Assembly: GCA_964414925.1 (NCBI GenBank)
Contig: CAYPXV010000021.1
Span: forward strand, 1-20,211
From: PeH17 sp964414925
GTDB taxonomy: Bacteria > Bacillota > Clostridia > Christensenellales > CAG-138
Direction of reading: 5' to 3'
DNA length: 20,211 nt
Made by a program: the position numbers and the translations under genes. Position 1 is the stretch's first letter; the number at the start of each line of letters is the position of its first letter. Of this stretch, positions 7,522-15,206 are shown piece by piece. The notes under the pieces are model-generated. The model saw nothing but the letters and a program-made list of their open reading frames with translations, was not told the origin of the DNA and ran no database searches.

Positions 7522-8645
7522 ATTATTCATACGAAGAAAAACTTTACATCTGGTTAAGCATGGTCTATGAAATGGGTGCTGCCGCAGCGCATAAACTCGT
7601 CAATTACTGTGGTTCAGCTGAAAAACTGTATCAGACAGTTATTAACGATTGGCGTTCGCTTGAAACAAAGATCAAAGATGCAAGAGCCGTGAAACTCAGG
7701 AATTTGTCATCAATGGAACAAATCGACGGGTTTATCGATAAGCTTGAATCAAATAATATAAGAGCCGTTACTTTTAAAAGCAAAGAATACCCTCAACAAC
7801 TGAAGGAGATTTATGATCCGCCACTGGTACTGTATGTCAGGGGTAATAAAAAACTCGATTCCGCCAAAATTCCCTTTGCCGTCATAGGCACAAGGCATTG
7901 CACAGAGTACGGTGAACATATGTCAAAAATGTTTGCCAAAACCTTTGCCGAGAACGGAATGACTGTTGTTTCGGGCTTGGCATATGGCTGTGATGCATTC
8001 GCCGCACAGGGAGCTTTGAGTTGTCCTGACAGCTCATTTCCTACTGTTGCAGTGCTGGGGCAAGGTGTAATGATCGATAAAAACGATTCAACTTCCCGTT
8101 TGATAGGTCAAATTATAGAACGAGGCGCTGTCATAAGTGAACTTCTTCCATTTAGCAGAGCTACTAAAGGATCATATCCTATGCGCAATCGCATAATCAG
8201 CGGCATGAGCCTGGGACTGCTCGTGGTTGAAGCGGGAGAAAAAAGCGGTACTATGATTACCGCAAATGCCGCAATGGAACAGGGGAGGATGGTTTTTGCA
8301 TTGCCGGGTAGAATAACCGACAGAATGAGCATGGGAACCAATTATTTGATTAGAGCAGGAGCTGCACAGGCTGCTTACGATACGCAGGATATTCTGGACT
8401 ACTTTAACATATCGACGCCTGCCGGTGCAGTAAAAAATGAAAATACTCAAAACGATGAGATAGCCGACGCATTGGACGGTGACATCAGGATAATCTATGA
8501 TTTGCTCCGAAAAGGTGATAAATCCTTTGACGAAATCGCAGATTTGTCCGGGTTTTCCGCTCCTAAGCTAAATTTATACTTGACAGAATTGGAATTTTCG
8601 GGTTTAATTATACAACTGCCGGGTAGAGTCTATTCCGTGAGATAG
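7518..8645 (+). CDS. dprA: DNA processing protein DprA
   Basis: A 375-residue DprA/Smf protein. DprA binds incoming single-stranded DNA and loads RecA during transformation. The Rossmann-like core shows GTRHCTEYG (124-132), VVSGLAYGCDAFAAQGAL (from about 150), AVLGQGV, ISELLPF, MRNRIISGMSLGLLVVEAGEKSG (split here as MRNRIISG and LVVEAGEKSGT, from 222), and FALPGRITD. The C-terminal ~60 residues (IIYDLLRKGDKSFDEIAD onward) form the usual winged-helix domain. The start is taken as the ATG at 7518, overlapping the comM stop and preceded by GGGGAAG. An in-frame TTG at 7506 would overlap that SD. The arrangement couples two competence/recombination functions. The region after AVLGQG is more divergent than usual (lacking the common YPxxN), but all core motifs are intact. 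Confidence 0.95.
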   Translation: MNYSYEEKLYIWLSMVYEMGAAAAHKLVNYCGSAEKLYQTVINDWRSLETKIKDARAVKLRNLSSMEQIDGFIDKLESNNIRAVTFKSKEYPQQLKEIYDPPLVLYVRGNKKLDSAKIPFAVIGTRHCTEYGEHMSKMFAKTFAENGMTVVSGLAYGCDAFAAQGALSCPDSSFPTVAVLGQGVMIDKNDSTSRLIGQIIERGAVISELLPFSRATKGSYPMRNRIISGMSLGLLVVEAGEKSGTMITANAAMEQGRMVFALPGRITDRMSMGTNYLIRAGAAQAAYDTQDILDYFNISTPAGAVKNENTQNDEIADALDGDIRIIYDLLRKGDKSFDEIADLSGFSAPKLNLYLTELEFSGLIIQLPGRVYSVR

Positions 8646-8678
8646 TCCGGCTATATGGATTTTTACAGTTAATCTACT

Positions 8679-8712
8679 AAGGAGATAATTCTTTTAAGAA
8701 TTTAATATTAAA
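8679..8712 (+). promoter_or_regulatory. Distant SD with spacer hairpin ahead of topA
   Basis: The only good Shine-Dalgarno before topA, AAGGAG (8679-8684), ends 28 bases upstream of the ATG, too far for ordinary initiation. The spacer contains AATTCT (8687-8692) and AGAATT (8697-8702) around a TTTA loop, a 6-bp stem. Folding it out leaves an effective spacing of about 12. An in-frame TAA at 8695-8697 rules out an earlier start. This arrangement is seen directly; that it works as a structured spacer is inference. Confidence 0.5.
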
Positions 8713-10806
8713 ATGGCTAAAACACTTGTTATCGTCGAGTCTCCGTCGAAGGCTAAGACGATAGAAAAATACCTCGGTACAGGTTATAGGGTTATCGCTT
8801 CCAACGGTCATGTCAGAGATTTGCCCAAAAGCCAGCTGGGTGTTGATGTCGATAACAATTTTACACCTAAATACATTACCCTCAGAGGTAGAGGCGAAGT
8901 TATAGACCGTATTCGTAAAGAAGCTAAGTCCGCTAATAAAATTGTTCTCGCAACAGACCCTGATAGGGAAGGTGAAGCTATTTCTTGGCATCTTTCGAAA
9001 ATGTTAGGCATCGATGAAAATACTCCCTGCCGAGTTGTATTCAATGAAATAACGAAAAATGTAATAAAAAAATCTATCGATAAGCCGAGAACAATTGATA
9101 TGGCATTGGTTGATTCACAGCAGGCAAGGCGTGTTCTTGACAGACTTGTCGGCTATAAACTAAGTCCGTGGTTATGGGCAAAGGTTCGTAAAGGACTGTC
9201 TGCCGGTAGGGTTCAATCCGTCGCAACAAAGCTTATTTGCGAACGTGAACGTGAAATACTCGATTTTGTTCCGCGTGAATACTGGACGATATTTGCCAAA
9301 CTTAAACAGGGTAAAAAGGTATTTGACGCCAAGTTTATCGGTATAAACGGTAAGAAAGTTGAATTAAACAATAAAGAAGATGCCGACAGGATTATTGCAT
9401 TAAGCGAAAAAGCCGAATACATCGTAAAGGATGTAAAGACAGGCAATCGTTCTCGTCATGCTCCTGCACCGTACACGACCAGCAGTATGCTCCAGGATGC
9501 CTCAAACAGAGCAGGTATGCCTTCAAAGAGAACCATGCTCTGCGCTCAACAGTTGTATGAAGGCGTGGATGTACTCGGCAAAGGCAGCATCGGTCTTATA
9601 ACTTATATGCGTACCGACTCGGTTCGTATTTCAAGTGAAGCACAACAGGCGGCATTGAATTTCATAGGTGAAAAGTTCGGCGCTGCTTATGTACCGGCAA
9701 CCCCGAATGTTTACAAGGGAAGAAACAATGCTCAGGATGCTCACGAAGCAATACGTCCTACCGATGTTACGCTGACACCTGATATGCTTAAACCTTATCT
9801 TGACGCAGGACAGTTCAAATTGTATAAGCTCATTTACGAACGTTTCCTTGCAAGTCAGATGAGTGATGCTCGGTACGAAACCATCGCCGTATCGATTGAT
9901 ACTGACACAGAAACGGTTTGCAATTACCGTGCAAGCGGTGCTGTAAAACTCTTTGACGGGTTTACCGTCATTTACTCAACTGCCGCAGATGATGAGGAAA
10001 CGGGTAAAAAGACTACCCCCATTCCTAAGCTTGAAGTAGGTGATAAACCTGCATTGGAACAGGTAATTCCAAAACAGAACTTTACCGAACCTCCGGCACG
10101 CTACACCGAAGCTTCTCTTGTTAAAACACTGGAAGAACTCGGCATAGGCAGACCAAGCACTTATTCGCCGACTATTTCAACTATAGTGGACAGAGGCTAT
10201 GTCGTTAAAGAAAAGAAGATGCTGACCCCCACCGAACTGGGTTTCATAGTTACTAAATTGATGGAAGACAATTTCAGCGATATAGTTGACGTCAAATTTA
10301 CCGCCGATATGGAGGCAAAGCTTGACTCCGTTGAGGAAGGTAATTCCGATTGGCAAAGTGTTATTTCGGACTTTTATGCTCCTTTTAAAGAAGAATTGGA
10401 TAGGGCATTTGAACAGACCGAAAAGGTAGTAATTGAGGATGAGGTGTCCGATATTCCGTGTGAAAAATGCGGTGCGATGATGGTCTACAAGCACGGTAGG
10501 TACGGCAAATTCCTTGCCTGTCCCAACTTCCCGGAATGCAGAAGCACTAAGACTATACTGGAAAAAATAGGCGTTAAATGCCCGAAGTGCGGAGCGGAAA
10601 TAGTCAAGCGTCACGGCAGAAAACGTAATTTCTACGGTTGTGAACGCTACCCCGATTGCGATTACGTTTCATGGGATATGCCGACAAATGACAACTGCCC
10701 GCAATGCGGTGAGAGATTGGTCAGAAAGATCGGTCCCAAAGGTGCTTATATAACCTGTTCCAATAAGGAATGTAAGTTTGTTTTGCGTAATAAGCAAGAA
10801 GAATAA
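8713..10806 (+). CDS. topA: DNA topoisomerase I
   Basis: Type IA topoisomerase of 697 residues that relaxes negative supercoils, full length for Firmicutes. The Toprim domain starts LVIVESPSKAKTIEKYLG (Glu9) and carries DPDREGEAISWH (Asp82, Asp84) for Mg2+ binding. The catalytic tyrosine is Tyr298 in GLITYMRTDSVRIS. EELGIGRPSTYSPTI is the conserved domain-IV segment. The C-terminus has three zinc-ribbon repeats beginning at Cys583, with CxxC...C-x4/5-C spacing (CEKCGAMM, CPKCGAEI, CPQCGERL). It lies 67 bases after dprA and 23 before trmFO, the order also seen in Bacillus. Translation initiation looks unusual because of the long SD spacer. Confidence 0.97.
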   Translation: MAKTLVIVESPSKAKTIEKYLGTGYRVIASNGHVRDLPKSQLGVDVDNNFTPKYITLRGRGEVIDRIRKEAKSANKIVLATDPDREGEAISWHLSKMLGIDENTPCRVVFNEITKNVIKKSIDKPRTIDMALVDSQQARRVLDRLVGYKLSPWLWAKVRKGLSAGRVQSVATKLICEREREILDFVPREYWTIFAKLKQGKKVFDAKFIGINGKKVELNNKEDADRIIALSEKAEYIVKDVKTGNRSRHAPAPYTTSSMLQDASNRAGMPSKRTMLCAQQLYEGVDVLGKGSIGLITYMRTDSVRISSEAQQAALNFIGEKFGAAYVPATPNVYKGRNNAQDAHEAIRPTDVTLTPDMLKPYLDAGQFKLYKLIYERFLASQMSDARYETIAVSIDTDTETVCNYRASGAVKLFDGFTVIYSTAADDEETGKKTTPIPKLEVGDKPALEQVIPKQNFTEPPARYTEASLVKTLEELGIGRPSTYSPTISTIVDRGYVVKEKKMLTPTELGFIVTKLMEDNFSDIVDVKFTADMEAKLDSVEEGNSDWQSVISDFYAPFKEELDRAFEQTEKVVIEDEVSDIPCEKCGAMMVYKHGRYGKFLACPNFPECRSTKTILEKIGVKCPKCGAEIVKRHGRKRNFYGCERYPDCDYVSWDMPTNDNCPQCGERLVRKIGPKGAYITCSNKECKFVLRNKQEE

Positions 10807-10829
10807 TCATAATGATCAAGGAGCAAATA

Positions 10830-12137
10830 ATGTCGGTTAATGTTATCGGGGCAGGTCTTGCGGGATGTGAATGTGCTGCATTTCTTGCCAATCATGGAAT
10901 ACAGGTTAGGCTTTTCGAAATGAAACCCGAAAAGCGTTCTCCGGCTCATTCGGATGACGGATTCGCCGAATTGGTCTGCTCCAATTCCCTGCGCTCGGAT
11001 AAGCTTGATAATGCCGCAGGGCTTCTGAAACAGGAACTCAGAATGCTCGGCTCGCTTATTATGCAATGTGCGGATAAATGCAGCGTGCCGGCAGGAGGAG
11101 CTCTTGCTGTTGACAGAAAGAAGTTTTCCTCAATGGTCACGGATGCAATAAAGAATAATCCGAATATAGAGGTTATTTGCTCGGAAGTTACCCAAATTCC
11201 TTCAGACCCTACCGTAATTGCAACAGGTCCGCTGACGGACGGAAAACTTTTAAAGTCAATTGAAGCTTTGCTTGGCGACAGTTTACATTTTTTCGACGCC
11301 GCAGCACCGATTGTCACGGCGGAGTCTCTTGACATGAGCAAAGTCTTTTCCGCTTCCAGATACAACCGCGGAAACGATTACCTTAATTGTCCGATGACAA
11401 GACTGGAGTATTTTAAATTTATCCGTGCTTTGACGGAAGCCGAAACCGCTCCGCTTCGCAACTTTGAATCGCCTAATGTGTTTGAAGGATGTATGCCTGT
11501 TGAAATAATGGCTTCAAGGGGTGATTTAACCCTTGCATACGGTCCCATGAAACCCGTAGGTTTTGATGATATTCGTGCTTCTGATGGAAAAAAACCGTTC
11601 GCTCTTGTTCAGCTTAGGAAGGAAAATCTTGAGGGAACTATGTACAATATCGTCGGCTTTCAGACTAATCTGAAGTTTAATGAGCAACGTCGTGTTTTCG
11701 GAATGATTCCCGGACTGGAAAACGCAGAGTTTGTTCGCTACGGCGTTATGCATAGAAATTCATTCCTTAATTCACCCAAACATCTGTCCCCGTATTACAG
11801 CCTTAGGTCAAGACCCGAACTTTTCTTCGCAGGACAGATTACAGGTGTAGAAGGTTATTTGGAAAGTGCGTCCGCAGGATTTGTTGCCGGCGTTAATATG
11901 GCAAGATTCGTTAAAGGGAAAGATACATTGGACTTTACAAGAAAAACAGCAATAGGTGCGCTTGCCCACTATGTGAGTGAGTATAACGGAAGTTCGTTCC
12001 AGCCGATGAATGTTAATTTCGGTTTTATGGAAACGCTCCTCAATGCACCGAGAGAAAAATTAAAAAGATTTTTGGCAATTTCGGAAAGGGCTCTTGAACA
12101 TATCGAAACAATACGCCCTTTGGTTTTAAATACATAA
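10830..12137 (+). CDS. trmFO: Methylenetetrahydrofolate-tRNA-(uracil-54-C5)-methyltransferase TrmFO
   Basis: Folate- and FAD-dependent enzyme that makes 5-methyluridine at position 54 in the T-loop of tRNAs. The 435-residue length is typical. The N-terminal dinucleotide-binding motif is VNVIGAGLAGCECA (GxGxxG at 7-12). It is followed by FEMKPEKRSPAH, the family signature CSNSLRSDKLDNAAGLLKQE with its conserved cysteine, and later FFAGQITGVEGYLESASAGF, the C-terminal FAD-contact motif. I start at ATG 10830 because AAGGAG lies 8 bases upstream. An ATG at 10812 would add six residues but overlaps that SD. It sits between topA and hslV, matching the gid/trmFO position in Bacillus, except that the xerC-like recombinase gene often found next is missing. 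Confidence 0.96.
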   Translation: MSVNVIGAGLAGCECAAFLANHGIQVRLFEMKPEKRSPAHSDDGFAELVCSNSLRSDKLDNAAGLLKQELRMLGSLIMQCADKCSVPAGGALAVDRKKFSSMVTDAIKNNPNIEVICSEVTQIPSDPTVIATGPLTDGKLLKSIEALLGDSLHFFDAAAPIVTAESLDMSKVFSASRYNRGNDYLNCPMTRLEYFKFIRALTEAETAPLRNFESPNVFEGCMPVEIMASRGDLTLAYGPMKPVGFDDIRASDGKKPFALVQLRKENLEGTMYNIVGFQTNLKFNEQRRVFGMIPGLENAEFVRYGVMHRNSFLNSPKHLSPYYSLRSRPELFFAGQITGVEGYLESASAGFVAGVNMARFVKGKDTLDFTRKTAIGALAHYVSEYNGSSFQPMNVNFGFMETLLNAPREKLKRFLAISERALEHIETIRPLVLNT

Positions 12138-12159
12138 AGAACGGAGAATTGGAAATAAT

Positions 12160-12693
12160 ATGGAGATAAGAGGAACTACCATATTGGGTGTAAGGCGCAA
12201 CGGTGAGTGCGCCATTGCCGGTGACGGTCAAGTCACTTTCGGCGAAAATACTATAATGAAACGTACTGCAAAGAAAGTCAGACGTATCTATGATAATAAA
12301 GTCGTTATCGGTTTTGCCGGTACGGTTTCAGATGCTTTTACGCTTTCCGAACGATTTGAAACAAAGCTCCAGAAACACGGCGGAAGTTTGAGACGTGCTG
12401 CCGTTGATTTGGCTATGGATTGGAGAGAGGATAAGGCTGCAAGAAAGCTTGATGCACTTTTGATTTGCGCAGATAAGGAGGATATGCTTATCGTTTCGGG
12501 TACAGGTGAAGTCATTGAGCCCGATGACGGTATTGCCGCTATCGGTAGCGGTGGCATGTATGCTCTTTCGGCTGCAAAGGCTCTGATGGAAAATACCGAC
12601 CTTTCCGCCGCGGAAATAGCGGAAAAGGGTTTGAACATTGCCGCCGATATTTGCATCTATACCAACTCCAATATTATCGTCGAGAGAGTTTGA
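12160..12693 (+). CDS. hslV: ATP-dependent protease peptidase subunit HslV
   Basis: Proteasome-like threonine peptidase subunit of the HslVU (ClpQY) complex, 177 residues. The conserved N-terminal region is TTILGVRRNG followed by CAIAGDGQVTFG, MKRTAKKVRRIY and VVIGFAGTVSDAF. Further on come ALLICADKEDMLIVSGTGEV and AIGSGGMYALSAAKAL. The likely catalytic Thr is Thr6, so a short MEIRG propeptide would need to be removed, unlike the E. coli form where Thr directly follows Met. The SD GGAG is 13 bases from the ATG, rather long. hslU begins 11 bases after the stop, so the two subunits are co-expressed. Confidence 0.96.
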   Translation: MEIRGTTILGVRRNGECAIAGDGQVTFGENTIMKRTAKKVRRIYDNKVVIGFAGTVSDAFTLSERFETKLQKHGGSLRRAAVDLAMDWREDKAARKLDALLICADKEDMLIVSGTGEVIEPDDGIAAIGSGGMYALSAAKALMENTDLSAAEIAEKGLNIAADICIYTNSNIIVERV

Positions 12694-12704
12694 ACGGAGG
12701 CATT

Positions 12705-14114
12705 ATGTTTACACCGAAACAGATAGTTGATGCATTAGATAAGTATATCATAGGACAGGATGACGCAAAACGTACAGTTGCCATTGCACTTCGCAACAGA
12801 TATCGCAGAAGTCGTCTTTCACCCGAAATGCAAGAGGAAATAATTCCTAAGAATATCATCATGATTGGACCTACAGGTGTAGGTAAAACGGAAATAGCAA
12901 GGAGACTGGCTAAACTTGTCGATGCTCCGTTTGTTAAAGTCGAAGCTACAAAATTTACCGAGGTTGGTTACGTCGGACGTGACGTTGAATCCATGGTAAG
13001 AGAGCTTGTAGATGCAGCAATCCATCTCGTTAAGAGCAGATGGGAAGCTAAAGTTAAAATCGTTGCCGAGGCAGCGGCGGAACAACGTCTTGTGGATTTG
13101 CTCATGAATAACGGGGTTAAACCCCGCACCAATAATGACGGTAACTATTCTATGCTGCAAAGACTGCTTGGACCCGTTGCCGGTAGCATGAATGATACTC
13201 AAGTGAATAACAGTGAGCCGGAGGTAAATTCGGAGGAATTAAAAGGTAAGCGTGAGCGTATTACCGCCGAACTTCGTAACGGTATGCACGAAAACGATAT
13301 GATTGAGGTTGAAGTTACCGAAACGCAACAGGGCAATGATACAATGCTTGCTTTGGGTGTTGATCTCAATATGAACGAAATGTTCGGAGGAATTTTACCC
13401 AAAAAGACAAAGCACAGAAAAGTCACCGTTGCCGAGGGAAGAAGAATCCTTATTTCCGAGGAAATCGAAAAGCTTATAGATATGGATGATGTCATAAGAG
13501 AAGCCATTGATAAGGCAGAGCAGGGCGGCATTATCTTTATCGATGAGATTGATAAGATTGCGGCAGCAGGTGCAGGTTCTTCACATGGTCCGGACGTTTC
13601 GCGCGAAGGCGTCCAACGTGACATACTTCCCATAGTCGAAGGCTGTACCGTATCCACAAAATACGGTCCTGTCAAAACGAATTATATGCTGTTTATAGCA
13701 GCAGGTGCGTTCCATGTTTCAAATGTGGATGACCTTATCCCCGAACTGCAAGGTCGTTTTCCCATTAAGGTTGAACTTAAACCTTTAACCATAGAGGATT
13801 ACGAACACATTTTGACAAAACCGCATAATGCAATAATCAAGCAGTACACCGCAATGCTCGAAACGGATAATATTCATTTGAATTTCGATGATTCCGCTAT
13901 CCGTGCAATTGCTCTGCATGCGTATTATGCAAATGAAAACAGTGAAAACATCGGTGCAAGACGTTTGCATACGATTGTTGAAAATTTGTTGGAGGATATT
14001 TCGTTCAATGCAACAGGCGATCATCCGATGATCGATGTTGAAATCGATGAAAGATATGTTAAAGAACATCTTTCAAAGACAGGCGAAAATGATGTAGATA
14101 GATACATTATCTGA
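12705..14114 (+). CDS. hslU: ATP-dependent protease ATPase subunit HslU
   Basis: AAA+ unfoldase of the HslVU protease, 469 residues. It unfolds substrates and threads them into HslV. It begins FTPKQIVDALDKYIIGQDDAKR, the family N-terminus. Walker A is GPTGVGKT (55-62), the pore loop GYVG is at 88-91, and Walker B is IIFIDEIDK (D280, E281). The middle I-domain is present (about 105-230). The sensor/arginine-finger region is seen in GAFHVS, LIPELQGRFPI and ENIGARRLHTI. The hydrophobic C-terminus (DRYII) matches the tail that docks into HslV. ATG 12705 is preceded by CGGAGG; the frame extends upstream inside hslV but without an SD. In Bacillus codY follows here; in this window it does not. Confidence 0.97.
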   Translation: MFTPKQIVDALDKYIIGQDDAKRTVAIALRNRYRRSRLSPEMQEEIIPKNIIMIGPTGVGKTEIARRLAKLVDAPFVKVEATKFTEVGYVGRDVESMVRELVDAAIHLVKSRWEAKVKIVAEAAAEQRLVDLLMNNGVKPRTNNDGNYSMLQRLLGPVAGSMNDTQVNNSEPEVNSEELKGKRERITAELRNGMHENDMIEVEVTETQQGNDTMLALGVDLNMNEMFGGILPKKTKHRKVTVAEGRRILISEEIEKLIDMDDVIREAIDKAEQGGIIFIDEIDKIAAAGAGSSHGPDVSREGVQRDILPIVEGCTVSTKYGPVKTNYMLFIAAGAFHVSNVDDLIPELQGRFPIKVELKPLTIEDYEHILTKPHNAIIKQYTAMLETDNIHLNFDDSAIRAIALHAYYANENSENIGARRLHTIVENLLEDISFNATGDHPMIDVEIDERYVKEHLSKTGENDVDRYII

Positions 14115-14163
14115 TTAAGAACGAATCCCTTCGCCGAATAAAAGCAAAGGAGGAGAGCATGCA

Positions 14164-15141
14164 ATGAATAACAGACATGTTGAAAGATGCTTGCTTTCAT
14201 TCGCCCTTGCCGCAGTCATGATTACCGCTGCTATAATGGCAGGATGTTCAAATGCAAAGGCAAACGGCGAAAACAATACACCCCCCCCCGAAACCTCATG
14301 TGGGGCTTCAACGATTTCACCGGAAATCACTTCGACTCCGATGGATACGGCAATACCGAGTTTAACACCGAGTCCTACACCCGAATTGACCGAGACAGTA
14401 ACTTTGTTGCCGACACCGGATGATGAAAGACTTGATGCCGAGGAAAAACATAACCCGGTCAGAACTCCCGAGCCTTTCAAAGAAATGAACTATGTTGAAG
14501 GTTATGTTAACGAGCAGTATGTAAATTTGAGGGCTGAACCGTCAATGGATGCCGACATAATCAAAACTTTCCCATTGGGGACGTCGCTGTATGTAACAGG
14601 CAGAAATGACGAGTGGTTTAGAGTGGAAATAGGTGAGTACACCGGTTATATGGCAAGACCGTATGTTAAACTCGGCTTTTATGAAACACCGAAACCAACG
14701 GTTAAGCCTACGCCTAAGCCCGGCGGTTCTTCAAACATGTATACCGTGTATGAGGGACAGTTTAACGATTATGAAATAAGGCTTGTCGCTGCAATAATTC
14801 ATCTCGAAGGTCCCGGTAGCTCCAATGTAGCCTATCGTGCATTGGCAAGCGTCGTTCTGAATCGTGTAATGAATAATTCCGGTAATTTCCCCAATAACGT
14901 TGAAGGCGTCTTGTTTCAAAAGGGACAGTTCGGCTACAGCAGAGAAAAATTGGAATCAACAACTCCGAACTCCGCTGCGCTTGCCGCTGCAAAATATGTT
15001 TTTTCATCGCATGGCTCTACGTTGCCTAAAAAGGTTCTGTTCTACAGAGCATCGTATCTGGGCATAGAATGGACCAATTATACCCGCTTCTATGCTACAA
15101 TCGGTGCCAATAATTACTACTACGGAATAAAGTATTATTAA
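14164..15141 (+). CDS. Lipoprotein with SH3 domain and SleB-type cell-wall hydrolase domain
   Basis: A 325-residue exported protein. A hydrophobic N-terminus (about 9-26) ends in IMAGC, a lipobox-like site (Cys28) with Met at -3 instead of the more usual Leu. Next comes a low-complexity Pro/Thr/Ser/Glu linker (about 38-105), then a bacterial SH3 domain (about 110-170) with the YVNLRAEPSMDADIIKT motif. After a second TPKP-type linker, the C-terminal domain (about 200-325) matches the SleB/CwlJ hydrolase family: LVAAIIHLEG with Glu215 as likely catalytic residue, then ASVVLNRVMN, FPNNVEGVLFQKGQF and a terminal Tyr-rich segment. SleB-type enzymes cleave cortex or vegetative peptidoglycan; which applies here cannot be told. 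The SD AAAGGAGGAG is excellent. A C9 run lies in the linker. Confidence 0.85.
   Translation: MNNRHVERCLLSFALAAVMITAAIMAGCSNAKANGENNTPPPETSCGASTISPEITSTPMDTAIPSLTPSPTPELTETVTLLPTPDDERLDAEEKHNPVRTPEPFKEMNYVEGYVNEQYVNLRAEPSMDADIIKTFPLGTSLYVTGRNDEWFRVEIGEYTGYMARPYVKLGFYETPKPTVKPTPKPGGSSNMYTVYEGQFNDYEIRLVAAIIHLEGPGSSNVAYRALASVVLNRVMNNSGNFPNNVEGVLFQKGQFGYSREKLESTTPNSAALAAAKYVFSSHGSTLPKKVLFYRASYLGIEWTNYTRFYATIGANNYYYGIKYY
14281..14289 (+). repeat. C9 homopolymer inside lipoprotein gene
   Basis: Nine consecutive cytosines encode Pro40-Pro42, about 12 residues after the predicted lipidated cysteine. It is the longest G or C run in the window. Loss or gain of one C would shift the frame before the SH3 and hydrolase domains, so the tract could make expression of the whole exported part switchable. 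The direct observation is the tract and its frame; phase variation is a hypothesis. Confidence 0.9.
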
Positions 15142-15160
15142 TAACAATTCCGTGTTCAGG

Positions 15161-15206
15161 GAAGAATAATACCGCATTTCAATCAGAAAGGTGGTATTAT
15201 TTTTTT
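15161..15206 (+). promoter_or_regulatory. Long hairpin with U-tract covering the SD of the nucleotidyltransferase gene
   Basis: Bases 15161-15175 pair with 15191-15205 (15 pairs, three of them G-U). After an A/G mismatch, TTTC (15177-15180) pairs with GAAA (15186-15189) around an AATCA loop. The SD (AAAGGTGG, 15187-15194) lies wholly in the 3' arm, and the run of seven T (15200-15206) touches the ATG at 15207. It has the shape of an intrinsic terminator for the upstream lipoprotein gene, but also hides the ribosome binding site of the downstream one. Confidence 0.7.

Noticed and set aside
10177..10614. 145-codon antisense frame inside topA
   Set aside because: It lies entirely opposite the conserved topoisomerase C-terminal region, with no SD and no family match.
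14115..14480. Long antisense frame opposite the lipoprotein gene
   Set aside because: It is the reverse reading of the low-complexity Thr/Pro linker, has no SD, and gives a Ser/Val/Gly-rich product without a family.
15165..15201. T-box-like pieces (ACCGC and GGTGG) near the nucleotidyltransferase start
   Set aside because: A T-box has the contiguous GGTGGNACCGCG order within a long leader with a specifier loop. Here the two pieces are in reverse order as arms of one hairpin, and the leader is too short.
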